Counted from the first letter of the stretch, positions 23,235-35,215 are shown. The stretch is 64,000 nucleotides of DNA from Fragilaria crotonensis (GCA_022925895.1 JAKSYS010000038.1:1-64000), one strand, 5' to 3'. Numbers and translations are program-made. Notes: generated from the letters alone by a model not told the origin.

Positions 23235-25558
23235 TCAATACGACGAATCAATCAAATTCCGATTCCACGATTTGGGCATTTGCTCCAGGATGCCCAAAAT
23301 TTTTGTATCTTCAGTTGTACGTCCCTCCATGCCCTCCATTGACCTAAGAACCAGCTCATCGAATAAACCTGGAGGACATGCATTTCGCAGTTGCGCCAAG
23401 ACAAAGCCATCGACTAGACCCGAAGCGGCACACTTGGCAAACAAAGTACGCAAAAGGTCCTCGCGGCGTTTTGCCTCCTTCTTCGCCGGCAGCAGCTTGC
23501 CAATGGCCTTGAAGAGCGTGCCGTAAGTAATTTGATTGGGCTGTGCATGGGAGGAGCCACATAATTTGTGGAATGTTCGCATGGCCACTTCGAAGGCCTC
23601 ACCTCGTCCTCCTTCCGGACCGTTGTAATAGGCACAACAGTTAATAACAGAGCTGAATGTCGTCGTGTCAGGGTGAATCTCACCACGGGCTTCGAGTCGT
23701 TCCAATAATTTTTCGGCCTTCTGAACAGCATCCTCTCGACCACTGCGTCCCCATGCTTTGATCACAATATTGTACGATATCACGGAATGACGAAAGCCTC
23801 TTTCTTCGGTAGATAACGACTCCATGTGGTCCAATATCTGTTGAGCTCGTTCGGCTCCTCCTGTTTGCGCGTTGTTGGCCCACGCATTCAACACGTTGCA
23901 AAACGTAATTTCGTCAGGTTTAACATAATCATCACCCGCTTCATATTGAGATTCCATCCACTGCAGAATCTTTTCAGCTTTCAAGCCTGCGTCTGGATCG
24001 TTGCTGCGAGACCAGCAATTAACAAGAGTATTAAACACGATTCTGGAAGGGCGTGCGTGACCCATGCCTTTTGCATACAAGCGAATCATCCGGTCTACAG
24101 TTGTTTGGGCACGAGCGGCAGCTCCAACCGGGTCTCGTCGAACGAAGGCATCAATCAAAGTAACATAGCTAATGGCGTTTGGTTTCACTGACTCATCTCC
24201 CGTCTTTTCAAAATCATCTTCCATGCGCTTCAGGATTGCGTCAGCTCTATCAAGAGCATCGTCATGACGACTATTACTCCAGGCCCTCATTACTGTCGTC
24301 ATGCAAATAGTATTCGGACGGACGGTGCTCTTCCCAGATCGATAAGCTTCCTCCATATTCTCAAGGACCTTTTCGGCATTTTGGGCAGCGTTGCTGACTC
24401 CAGATGTTGCCCAGGCCAACATGACACCGCCCCACGTTTTTTCATTGGGCTCCACGCCCTTTTCGCCTTCTTCCGATCTTCTGATCATCTCACTCAGTAG
24501 CCTCTGCGCTTGTTGAGCATGCCTTGACTTGTGCTTGCGATCCTTCATTCGTGCAATTGTACTTATAACGGCGTTGAATGTAATCGTTGTCGGATTGATA
24601 CCTGTGATCTTCCCTTCTTCGTGCAATACATACATGTGTCGAATGACTCGTTCGGCCAAAGAAGCAGCATCTTGATCAAGGCTATTGCCAATCGCCGATA
24701 TTGCTGTCGTGTAGGTTATGGCGCTGGGTTTGCAATAATATTTGTGATCAAGGTACTTCTTCTCCATCTCGTGCAGAATGTGCTCTCGATGCTGCCATGC
24801 GACGCTCCTTGTGGCTTTTAGCTTTCGACCATGCCATAAGTACGGCCGTGTAGGCAACCATGTCGGGCTCCACACCATTCTTTTCCATCCTATTGAGGAT
24901 TACTTCGGCCCTTCGAGCAAGATTATGTTCGCGACTCCTGGACAGGCCGCTAATAACAGCCGTGTAGGTTATGACATTTGGACGAAGAGAATCAACCTTA
25001 CGACTCTGTAACATGTCTTCGCTGTCGTCATCTTCCAGAATTTCCAGTGCAGCGCCCAGTCGTTCCATCTCGGTCAGGACAGCTTCGGCACGTTCCATAG
25101 CCCCACGAACGATGCCAGACCGTTGGCACCATGCATGTATTACGGACGTGAACACTTTTTTGCTGGGCGACATCCCTCGTTGTGCCATGCGACTTATGAT
25201 CTCTTCAGCTCGCAGGGCGGATACATCTGTCAAATCATTGTCTTCTTCTGCCCATGCTTGACACACCAACATGTACGACGTTTCAGTGGGTTCCATGTCA
25301 TCGTCTCCAGATTTATCATAGATTTCCAATCGATCGAGCAGAGCCTGTGCTTTAGCCGCCGCCTGAGGATGTTCGGAATGAACCCATCCATGAATTACAG
25401 TATTGTAGCACCTTACGTCCGGTTTGACAACTACACCGGATCGTGCGGCATCAATTTTGCGCCTGATCCTCCATCAACCTGATATACTTTTCTTCCATAA
25501 TTTCCAGAGCATCTTGCTTTTTGAACATCTCCTCGGCTGCCATGTTTTGAAGATCCAT
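23235..25558 (-). CDS. Pentatricopeptide repeat (PPR) protein
   Basis: PPR proteins bind organelle RNA through tandem pairs of helices, one base per repeat, and guide processing, editing or translation. At least twelve repeats are visible, recognisable by PNAISYVTLIDAF, PDEITFCNVLNAWA, PNVITYTAVISGLSRS, PDMVAYTAVLMAW and similar. Unusually acidic loops and long second helices separate them, as is common in diatom and other stramenopile PPRs. The C-terminus carries Cys-rich FAKCAASGLVDGFVLAQLRNACPPG. The start is taken at 25558 (MDLQNMAAEEM); an earlier start or upstream exon is possible, since no targeting peptide is visible. Frame changes lie near 25455 (A-run) and 24795, each explained by one extra base. 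About 770 residues. Confidence 0.85.
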
Positions 25559-26624
25559 GTTGAAACTAGAAGTAGATAGCTGAGGCCCCAAAGTTGTAGG
25601 CTTGGATATCGTTGGGATCGATGGGAGTCAGCGGCGGTTCAAGGACTGACCGCCACCAGAATATTTGCTAGCAAGCCAGGTGTTGGGTCGATCGCGGCCC
25701 AGGTAAGGAGAAAGAAAGCGTACGTTGATATTGGGAGAAGGATATCATTGCCATTAGGCATAGAAATTTGTTACTTGTGGCTCGTGCCGATGGTGTACAG
25801 CATTCGATTGCTCGTCGTCTCTTCCGTTGAGTCACTCCGTACTTGGCCGTTCGTGAGGAGAACATAGATGCTGATGGTATCTAGATGTATATTCAGATCG
25901 TTTTGATGTTGTGTGGTGCAGGCGTTGATAGGGCGTCGATTCCTTCTCGCTGATCGATGTGGACTTCAGTGTGCCATGCATGGTCGAAGTTGAAGTCTCC
26001 CATAGCATCACTTCGTCGCAGTTCGAACAGTATAGCAACAGACACAGCATACTGCGAGTACGCATGCGCAAGTACCATACCGGTACTTCTCCCGGCAGTA
26101 CCTGTATAGTACTACAGTACATACTTACCATCATCCATCAGACCATCAGCAAAATCGACTGTTCCTTGTGTTCAGTTGTTTGCTACCTGGTACAAGGTAT
26201 CGGTACTAGCTACAGTAGCTAGGTAGTACACGTAAATCAACTTGCTACAAGTTACCGGTACACACAAATCAACTTTCATTGTATTATGAGTACTGATACC
26301 TTACTAACCCTGGGGTCGGAAGCCGTATCCGAACGTCGACTCCGAGTTCAACTGTGTAGTACCGTACGCTACTTGTTACAGTACTCAATACACACAGTGA
26401 AAAAATTGTGGCAAGGACAACAACTGCTGCCAGCGGGCAAGACGTCAGACGTCAGATGAATGATTTCGCGGAGTTTTCGATTTTCCAATAACGATCACAG
26501 AACATCGCTGAAATAAGAGTGAAACACTTTCGTCGGTGTGATCAGAACAGTATCGTCCACACCTAGTTCTCCAAACCACATCAGAAATCAAAACGCAACA
26601 GTAACCTTGCGCCGCAGACATACC
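25559..26624. other. Divergent spacer rich in GTAC words
   Basis: Between the PPR gene (minus) and the LYR/YqgE gene (plus). From about 26060 to 26390 it is crowded with GTAC, GGTACT, CCGGTAC and TAGCTAGGTAGTAC words. No gene is seen. Confidence 0.45.
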
Positions 26625-27963
26625 ATGTCAAAGGCCCCTCTCTATCGACTGTTGTATCGCTCACTACTGAAGTCATCGAAGCCATTCTGCGATCCTTCTC
26701 CGAGCGCCAAAGTCTATTCCTGCCTTCTCCATCGCTCAGGCAAAGGGGACCACATCAAGCGTCTCGATCCATCGAATGATAATGAAGGAAAAGGAGAAAA
26801 TGCGGCATCATTGATGGAAAGCCTTTCCCAAAATGTCCAAAGTCCATCCGAGCCCGAATCTCACGTTCACCATTATCGTCGGCTCGTTCGCGAAGTCGTG
26901 GCGGGTAGTCCCTATGGAGATCGCATCATGCAATTTCCAAGTCAAGTAAAGATGAATGCGTTGAGGGACGTGATTGCCCGTGAATTCCGTTTGGTCAATA
27001 GTCCTGTGAGTGAATCAGGACGCATACAATTAGCTTTTCTGGCGCTAAAGGAATTGAACGGAAGCTTGGAGGGAGCCAAATATTTGGAGGGACGGACCAA
27101 TACAGGCCTCGATGAGGAAGGAATTCGGTTGCGGAATGAGGCGCAGGCAGCTCTTCATGTATCGCCTCTGCCATGGGATCCGGTTGAATGTGTGAAACCC
27201 GGGACTTTCTTAGTGGCGCATCCCTTTGTGTCAGGTATTTTCACAGGACTGTGGTCTGCATTTGGATCACAAAGACGACTCACCCGAGACCGGCGGTGGC
27301 ACCTACGGTCTGGTTGTCAATCGCGTTGGACGATCCCCCAAAACAGGGAAGCACGTTACGTTGCATGACGTCTTGCGCACAGTCCCTCCACAACTGTCCG
27401 AAGCTTTTGGTCAAACTATGATTCGAGATGGTGGGCCAGTTCACATGTCATTACAAATGATTCATGCGACGACAGAGGCCGTGACCCACGTTGGAGGAAA
27501 TGTCTTGTCGATGGTGACTGATGGGGAAAGTAGTACCGCGTTGAATACTGACCGTGCCATATATTTTGAAGGTGATGTCGTTAAAGCAGCTGAGGCTGTG
27601 AAGAATGGAATGCTACAACCAAGTACGTTTTTAAGCTTTGTGCTCATCTTGACTCATTCCGCCAGCACATATTCCTGACGCGCCGCTCCTTCTAATGATG
27701 CAGGTGACGTTTGCTTCTATGCGGGTGCCAGTTGTTGGGAAGCCCGCCAACTTGAAGTGAGATCGAGCGCGGCTTTGGATTCCCTGCCGAGGGCCACAGA
27801 GATCGCCCTTACTGGCAAGTGCGATCACCAGCAATCCAACAGTCGCGATGATTTGTGGCTAAGTATGCTTTCTGCTTGTGGACAAGAGGAAGCCAATTTA
27901 GCGCATCTACTAGTGGACGCTGATGATGTGGAAGTGGTTCCATGTGACTTAGTGGCGGCGTAG
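26625..27963 (+). CDS. LYR-like plus YqgE/AlgH (UPF0301) domain protein
   Basis: The start at 26625 (MSKAPLYRLLYRSLLKSS) gives a Leu-Tyr-Arg motif in an amphipathic helix, as in LYR accessory factors of mitochondrial Fe-S and complex I assembly. A diatom-style middle follows (REVVAGSPYGDRIMQFPSQV, FLALKELNGSLEGAKYL). The C-terminal half is the YqgE/AlgH fold: PGTFLVAHPFVSGIF, then HRTVVCI, LDHKDD, GTYGLVVNRVG and YFEGDVVKAAEAV, ending with FYAGASCWEARQLE. A phase-consistent intron lies at 27623-27703. Two frame changes lie near 27240 and 27261. Adding one T to a TTTT and to a TTT run restores the exact family pattern across both. The function of YqgE proteins is unknown; AlgH was linked to alginate regulation. 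The LYR assignment rests on a short motif only. Confidence 0.75.
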
Positions 27964-30900
27964 TTTGACTCATGTGAGACTCGAGGATGGACTGGACTTT
28001 CACTTGATTTTGTGGTTCCAGGGTTTTCAGAAGTCTGCGTGCTTATAGGTTCATCCTTTTCAGAAGTAGTCCTACAATACTGTGAGTACTATGTCTCATG
28101 CTGCCAGTAGCCATTCGAAACGACCAGGAAGGTCAACAATTAGGAATAGACCCACAGCATACATGATACAACGACCATTAATTTTTGTCACATGCTTGTC
28201 GTTTATCTTTTCCTATGTACAAAGTTCGTCAATAACACAGAATCATTGCAGCAAAGAATCAACAACATAACTAGATAACACCATGATGAGACCTGTCCGA
28301 AGGTCAAAAGGCTTCAACTGTGATGGACTACTTTGATTTTTGTGATGTTTCAAATATGTTTTCTTTAAACTTGACAATGGACGTGGCAGGTCTCCAGTTA
28401 CCAAGGTCTACGGTCCGTGATCTGTGCGGCACGGCCATTTTGTAGCTAGCGCAAGACTTCCGTTGTTGTCATCCACATGTTTGCTTGGAATGGCTTTCCT
28501 TGCTGGTGGATTCGCGAGAGTCGCCTAGGCTATTTTGCACCGGCCGAATGCGTATGGCATGCATGAACAAACATCGCCGCTTGCTACACGAGAAGGTAAG
28601 TCATTATCTACCCTGTAAGAGTCCTGAATACGTGGGGTGCTTGCCTGTTAGCACAGACTTTGGGACGGTGTCTGGGTTCGCGTTCAATGGCTAGACAGAA
28701 AAAATATCACAATTGTCACTGTTGCGATTTATTGTGAACACGTGTGCATGAGCGAGTCCATCCAGAATGATCTAAAAATGGCGGCAAAATCTTGGGAGAG
28801 ATGTCTTCTAGTATTATTGCCATGCTTCTGGACTGCTAGGAAGTCCATCGCAAAGGGATTCTTTATGGAGACACCAGGTACACCACTAATGTGGCATACT
28901 CCGAGTACCTCTACTAGGTACCGCTGCATGTACGCTTAACTAAACTCACAGAACGCAAGCTCTATCCCATAGCCATCATGTATGCCAACACTTTTCAATC
29001 TTAATCAATTATTGTTGATTAAATCAATGCTGTCGTCTGCATCAGCACCAACAATTCACAATCAGAATCCTGATCACTACTACTATGATGGACATTCCCA
29101 ATGACAACAATTATGAAACTGGGAGTGATAAGGACATGAAATTACCATGTGCATTACTGTAGTTCTACAGCAATCAACTGTGAATACAACGCACGCTTTG
29201 AGAACAACAGTACCAGCAGCGACAGTCTTGAAGCCTATACGCAACCAAAAGTCATTTTTATCATAAAGAGGCCATGGCATGCACCCCGAAAAGGATTGCC
29301 TTGGATTGAAGGTGGCTCATCTGAGATGCAAATCTTCATGGATTGACACTTTGAGATGATGTTTGACAGCACTTTACAGATTTTCCTTTTTAGAAGCTGA
29401 TGCAACTGACAGGAAAGGTGACATCAATGAAGCAGCAGTCCTTGTGCCTAGGACTAGTTTGGAAATCTTTGCCTATAGAGTTTCAACATATGCTATCTTT
29501 GACTTCTCTCAGGTTTTGAAGCACTGACAGGAGCAAATGTACCATACCAAGCTGAACTCATTCATTAGGAGGCATACTTGCTAGATGTCCCTGGTGCTGT
29601 CTAACTTGTCCCTATGGGTGGCAGGAATTGCACAACAAATCAGCAGACGAAAGTAACGACCCAACAGTGGTACTTGAGACAAACCCTAATAACAATGCAT
29701 TTTGGTTTCGGCATGCCTTATTTGAAAAAGAGCTTGAGAACTTTTTGATTGATAGGACGTTTGTGGAAGACTTGGAACATTCCGCACACTTTATTCCATT
29801 TGTGTTTTGACCAGCGCTTTGCTTGCACCACTTGCTGTGCTGGTTAGGATCTATCAGCACCATATTCACAGCTTGTGAAGGGCTTACAATGACATGCTGG
29901 AGAGATTCTGAAAAGCATTACATTGTATGTCAGGAACCTGGCAGAAAAGATGTGATGTGCATTTCTTATTGATGCAGGCACACCTGCAGCCAGGTAATCA
30001 CCTGCCTTTTTTGGCAAGCAAATCCCTGTATGAAGATTAGCAGAGAAACATGAATGACTCACTCAGTGTTTTATTCATGAACATGGCACATGTGTTTTGT
30101 CAATGTCCAGTGGGTGTTTCCATGAATCATGGCTGAGTAGTTGTCTTGCAAACTCAGAGATCCAGTTGTACGACATCACAAGCTCACCAACACATCGCAT
30201 TTGCTGCTGCACAGAATGACACCAAGTGACATTATCATAAAGTAACAAGTCAACTTAATGTTGACAAAATAGTTTACTCAGTATGCTATTGTGTATATAT
30301 ATCAATGTCACCTTGCATGTTATCCCTGATCACACAAATCACATTTCTCAACTGACAGTTACACAAATTCTCGTCAGTGGATAACTTACGCGCCATAAAT
30401 GTGTTACCCATAAAATCGTTATGATCAAAATCTGTCACAAATACACAAGTTTGACTCGACCAATACATTTTGCGACCGATGCTCAAATCTACAGCTTGTA
30501 CAGGTAAATCACAGAGATGCTCGACACAAGCAGAGCGTGACCGCTGTTGCATTGCCTGTGAGTCCACCTGCTCGTATGCACTTCCCTCGATTATTCCAAC
30601 GATGCCACCGAGAGAAGGTACTTCAAAGGATTCAATTTCATTGAAGCCTTGTGTCAATGGCATGATGATGAGGAACAAGATGGTGAAACGTCGCGACTTA
30701 CGGTGAAAGTGAGGAATTCAATATAGTACTCAGTACCAGTAGTATTGCTGTTTTTATGTATATATACACATATCATATCATTACATTGCGATGTACACGT
30801 ATTTCACTGTTTACTGTGAACATTATGATTTGTAACATACAAATACACTATATGATGTAAGATACCTGATACCATACTCGAGTACTGTATACACATGATA

Positions 30901-31299
30901 CAATCAGAGTCTACAAAGAAATGCTTCGTACTGTATACCACAGTACTGTATGGGCATAGCCGTTGGGAAACATTTTCGAGGTATACAAAGATACAAAGTG
31001 TACATTTTTTATGAACTCCGAACTCCGGCGGTATGTATTTTGCTTACTATCATTATGGGCGAGTAAATTGTACTGCGTACTGTATGTTGCGCTTGTGCCC
31101 ACGGAATACTGACGCTCTTTGATTTGTCAAGGCTTCAAATCTGACCGTGGACAGCAGCACTCACGAATCACGAACGCAACACCGGTACTTGGCTCTTGTA
31201 GTAGAGTCACTTAAAGTCACCGGTCACCACTACTCCATCGCTGCGTTGCCCATAACTTGACGAGTTGCACCTTTGTTTGCTATCTGCGGCGCTATTAGC
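27964..31299. other. Gene-poor, AT-rich region
   Basis: About 3.3 kb without a supportable gene. The longest frame is minus 30286-30678 (about 125 codons, first ATG near 30663), with no known motif. A plus frame at 29628-29810 reads FEKELENFLIDRTFVEDLEH, a plausible helix but without context. GTAC and TGTATAC words crowd 30720-31090, near the promoter of the KDEL receptor gene. Parts may be eroded repeats. Confidence 0.35.
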
Positions 31300-32233
31300 A
31301 TGAACATCTTTCGCCTCGCTGGAGACATGTCTCATGTCTTCAGCATCATTGTATTGTTGTTGCGAGTAAGGGTGGCAAAGAATGCGCAAGGTACGAAAAA
31401 TAAAACAGATTCGGTTTCAGCAATAATTTCCAATGATAACGGTCGACAGACGTGCGGATTTACCACATTGCAAAACTCTGAACATGACTATCGTTTGATC
31501 GCCTTCGTGTTGTGGTAAATGGCGCAACCCGCTAACATTCTCACGTCTTCTCTCGTCTCAGGTATATCTGTCCGAACGCATGAGCTTTTCCTCTTGGTAT
31601 TCGTCATGCGGTATCTGGATCTGTTCACGACGTTTTACTCGATCTACAACTCAGTTATGAAGGTCTTGTACATCGGTACTACTGCTTCCATCATTTACAC
31701 CATCAAGTTCCAAGAGCCGATCAAGTCTACCTACGATAAGGCTCAGGATACCTTCTTGCACTGGAAATTTGCTGCGGCCCCTTGTCTTGTACTTGCTGTC
31801 ATTACGCATTTGATCGGTGCTGGGTTCGGAAACTTTGACATTATGGAACTCCTTTGGACGTTCTCAATTTACTTGGAATCCATTGCCATTTTGCCCCAAC
31901 TTATTGTCTTGCAACGTTACCGTGAAGTGGAGAACTTGACGGGGAACTACATCTTCTTCATGGGTGCTTACAGAGCTCTGTACATCCTCAACTGGATTTA
32001 TCGTGCTCATACAGAAAAAAACTACAAGCATCATTGGGTGGTGTACTTTTGTGGTGTTCTTCAGACATTGCTTTATGCTGATTTCTTTTATTATTATGTC
32101 AAGAGGTGAGTCTTCTGATGCGTTGGCTGTTGGTGTTGCAATTATAACCGATCTTTTCCTTACGTTCTCTTCATTATCCTTACAGCAAGTCAAGCGGGGA
32201 CGTTTCACGTTGCCCACAGCTGGCAACGCATAG
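31300..32233 (+). CDS. ERD2: KDEL receptor (ER lumen protein retaining receptor)
   Basis: ERD2 is the seven-helix Golgi receptor that returns HDEL/KDEL proteins to the ER through COPI. Exon 1 (31300-31390) encodes MNIFRLAGDMSHVFSIIVLL, matching the family start. A 171-nt intron (31391-31561) leads to exon 2, GISVRTHELFLLVFVMRYLDLF, then WTFSIYLESIAILPQLIVLQ, NWIYR and VYFCGVLQTLLYADFFYYYV. A third 80-nt intron-like gap (32106-32185, GTGAGT donor) precedes a short cytoplasmic tail. The expected tail reads RGRFTLPTAGNA, ending at 32233, but lies in a frame that needs one extra base in the last exon. The literal splice gives an unrelated tail. All membrane helices and the ligand-binding Arg and Glu-rich strands are present. 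Confidence 0.92.
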
Positions 32234-32405
32234 GCGCTTAGCTACATTCTTGAGGTGTGAATGATTGTAGCCTAGAGTAGTTTACCATTTCTTAGAGGAA
32301 TGACATTTCCACATTCACCGCTTGCGACCCATGCCTCTCATTCCCTTCTTCATCTGCACTTCTTTCAAGTTTTTTCGTTGAGTCTTGTTCATAACCTGCA
32401 AACCC

Positions 32406-33007
32406 TCAACTTGCAGGATACTGCGCATAAGTTTGATCCTGAGGAATAGGCCTTCCCTCCAGTTTGCGTCGGCGAACCACTTGATGCATCACTTCCACAC
32501 CTTGGAATTGCTGCAACATGACGTTGATGTCCTCGACCGATGCGCCGCTTTTAACAGAAACTTTCAATTTATCAGTCCTCGGCATTTCCAGTAACTCAGA
32601 TGCCGTTGCGTTGGCCCCGATAACCTCAATAATGGCCTTCGAGATGCCGTTCATCTGTTTGGCTGACTTGACTTGACTGATATTGGTCATCCCAGGAATC
32701 TTGGTTCTCCACGAGTCCACGACCAAGCTAAGATCATCTTGAAAATCTTTGATTGTCCACCTCTCGGAATTCGCCATCTTTTCCAATTGATTGGCAAACT
32801 GCTCCTGTGCTTTTCGTTCCTGTCGATCAGTGAAAGAATTCTTGATGCGACCGAAGAATCCAGGATTTTCATCTGAATCCGACGTTGAGGAAAACTGGCG
32901 GAGATGGTGCGCCGGGTTGTGCTTTGCAAGGCTGCCGCTCCTCGCTGCCCTCGTTGCAAGAACACTGTCCGGCCTGCAATGACTGTGGCATATCGTAAGG
33001 ACATCAT
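32406..33007 (-). CDS. SRP54 M-domain-only protein, probably mitochondrial
   Basis: The C-terminal 130 residues follow the SRP54 M domain, which binds SRP RNA and signal sequences. WTIKDFQDDLSLVVDSWRTKI leads to IPGM, then ISKAIIEVIGANATASELLE and VSVKSGASVEDINVMLQQFQ, ending RRRKLEGRPIP. The NG GTPase domain is absent. The start at 33007 or 33004 gives MMSLRYATVIAGRTVFLQRG, then RTISASF, a strong mitochondrial presequence. This needs one T added to a TTTT run near 32892 to join SSTSDSDENPGFFG. The alternative in-frame start at 33080 gives a poorer N-terminus. About 200 residues. It is convergent with ERD2, 172 bp apart. The M-domain call is good; location is inferred. Confidence 0.65.
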
Positions 33008-33570
33008 AACCAGAAGCAACGATCGACTTTAGTGGTTTGACTTCAAAACGTTGAATCCGCGGCCACTTCGTGTTTGCCATGATCTTCTTTCGCCAGCGGT
33101 GTAGCGGGTCTTGGTGTCTTGGACCTCGATCTACCGTGATGCAGAATGGAGTAGAACAAACATTCCCTTTCTGTTGAAAACGTCATACTTGGAGACAAGC
33201 ATGAAACGTAGAATATGGAATCACTCACTATTCAGGATCGACGACCAGACATGCAAACCAATTCGAGGCGACGGAGACAACTGACGTACTGGAGTACTGT
33301 ACCAGGTACTTGTATTCTTTTTATACTGTACTCCAGTATTCTGGTCCGAGTATGACATACATTCCTGTAATCTGAACGCGACCTTACAGAGAAGTGAAGA
33401 CAACTAGCTGAACAACTGATGGTGTCTCGATAGACACGTGCATTTTAACGCCAGATCGCGCTTTGACAGTGTATAGTTCACAGCAGATTGATTGAGAAGA
33501 GGGAAGAGGTTCTTGTTTAGCAATGTTAACCTTTCGATGACTGCATGTGCAGTTTCACACAGTCTACCGT

Positions 33571-34518
33571 CTATTCATTCTGGAGATATTTGGCCATGGT
33601 TTCATCCTCGCCCCAAATCATGGCTGGGGCTACCGACTGCCGGTCAAAATGCACCGTGCGCCGTACACTTTCTTGAAGGCTCGCTCGAGACTGTCTATTT
33701 GCCGACACACCCTTTTCTCCTACAGTCATGGCAGCTCTTTTGACAGCTCGTAAATTCGTAGGAACATCTTCGCGGATGCGCCATTCCAAGGCTGCAACAG
33801 GAACGGGTCCTTTGGGACGCACCAACACCTTGTAGGTCAGCTGCGTCATTTCTTCACCGTTTTCGCCCGCAACCTCCGTTGCAGTCCATTCCCCGTCAAA
33901 ATTCGTGAAGAACATGCTGTCCACGCATTTAAACAGGATTTTTCGCTGTTGCAGGGTACCTGCTGTGTATTGTGAGGATGGCGCAGCCGCGACCACCAGT
34001 TCGGTCATGTCCATCGTCACGTCCGCTCCAAATTCGAAACCAATAATTTTTTGAGCCCCTTTCTGATACAGTCGGCACTGATGCTTTCCATCACCTGGAA
34101 CTCCTCGACCACTTGAAGACACAATTCTGCTCTCCACTAGATTGGGAACGTGTACTGCGAGCCTATTGTAATCAGTCAGAATGGCCCAAACGTCTGACAG
34201 CGGGTTGGGGACTGTAATTTCTCCCGAAATCTGTCGGGAATTCGCAGAAGTTCTCTCTATCATCACAGCAACCAGTTCGCAAGAATCTTCGTCTTCGAGA
34301 TCCTTGTTTTCAGTTCCACCGAACCACAAGACTTTTAGTGCAGTAGGATGTCGTTGCATATGATTTAACACAATGGAAGTTGAATCAACAACATGTGAAC
34401 CGTGTCGTGGTGTAATACGCGGAAGGAGGAAAGAGGTCACAGGGCTTGCTACCACCACAGTGGCAATTAGGAGCGATAGCGGTAGCCGAGCCCGTCGATA
34501 AGTGGATTCTTGCAGCAT
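33571..34518 (-). CDS. COQ10/START-like (polyketide cyclase-type) protein, plastid-targeted
   Basis: A complete frame of 315 residues. The N-terminus has a basic start, a hydrophobic stretch (LSLLIATVVVASPVTSF) and Phe after Ser-Pro-Val-Thr-Ser, the ASAFAP-like junction of diatom plastid preproteins. The body, from about residue 95, follows the COQ10/START lipid-binding fold: GEITVPNPLSDVWAILTDYN, HVPNLVESRIV, CRLYQKGAQKIIGFEFGADV, FKCVDSMFFTNFDGEWTATE, TYKVLVRPKGPVPV and LEWRIREDVPTNLRAV. Family members bind hydrophobic ligands such as quinones or pigments in a deep pocket; the ligand here is unknown. The last 50 residues lack similarity I can place. Confidence 0.82.
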   Translation of the reverse strand: MLQESTYRRARLPLSLLIATVVVASPVTSFLLPRITPRHGSHVVDSTSIVLNHMQRHPTALKVLWFGGTENKDLEDEDSCELVAVMIERTSANSRQISGEITVPNPLSDVWAILTDYNRLAVHVPNLVESRIVSSSGRGVPGDGKHQCRLYQKGAQKIIGFEFGADVTMDMTELVVAAAPSSQYTAGTLQQRKILFKCVDSMFFTNFDGEWTATEVAGENGEEMTQLTYKVLVRPKGPVPVAALEWRIREDVPTNLRAVKRAAMTVGEKGVSANRQSRASLQESVRRTVHFDRQSVAPAMIWGEDETMAKYLQNE

Positions 34519-34974
34519 TTCCTAGTAATGGATGAGATGGATGCAGTAAACTAAACGTTGTGGCACACTGCATTAATGCCGGCATGCGGGAAATGGCGAA
34601 CAGTTGTGCAGGTGGAATGCTGAGAGCTGAGACAGACTACTGCGGTTGCGTGTGCGGAAGAAAGAAAAAACGACTACCAACGCACATAGACAGTGTCAAG
34701 TGTCAAGGCAAGGATGACGGACACCCAGATGACGAGGGACCTCCACCACGTGCTATTGCCCTCTTCAGTGACATGGTGCGAAGAAGCGCCTCGTACGGCG
34801 GATGGCGGACGTTCACGGCTACCGGTGGGCATGGTAATTCTCCAGGAAGGTCCGGCCCAAGCACGTTTCGCGATTAACAAGATGTACCTTAAGGATGTGC
34901 GCGCCAGCCAATGACCGGCCGGCGTGATGAGAGCTTGTTAGGATCTTTGTCGTATCATTCGAGCTGGCAAGGTT
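34519..34974. other. Upstream region of the COQ10-like gene
   Basis: Overlapping frames on both strands (34560-34877 plus, 34674-34880 minus) are open, but neither shows a recognisable domain. The minus frame ends in a hydrophobic helix (SLVIWVSVILALTL) and could be a small tail-anchored protein. Evidence is weak. Confidence 0.3.
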
Positions 34975-35215
34975 CAGCAAATGTCAGCAGATTTCTTTTT
35001 CGTCAGCAAATGTCAGCAGATTTGCTCGTCAGCAATGTCAGCAAACTTGATTCTCGTCAGCAAACGTCAGAAGATGTCAGCATCACCGTAGCTTTTGTAC
35101 TGGCTCGTTTTCGTCATCATATGTCAGAAAATGTCAGCAGATTCGAATTTCGTCAGCAGACGTCAGCAAATTGCAGCGTATGTCAGCAGATCTGTCTTTT
35201 GTCAGCGTGTCAGCA
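34975..35215. repeat. Degenerate GTCAGCA repeat cluster
   Basis: Within about 240 bp the 7-mer GTCAGCA occurs twelve times exactly, plus several one-off variants such as GTCAGAA and GTCAGCG. Many lie within a looser unit, ATGTCAGCAGATTT or CGTCAGCAAA. All copies are on the same strand. Spacing is irregular, mostly 9 to 30 bp, so it is not a simple tandem array. Confidence 0.85.

Noticed and set aside
28000-31000. Several 60-130-codon frames in the gene-poor region
   Set aside because: No motif, signal or neighbour supports them, and frames of this length are expected by chance over 3 kb. Only listed as spacer content.
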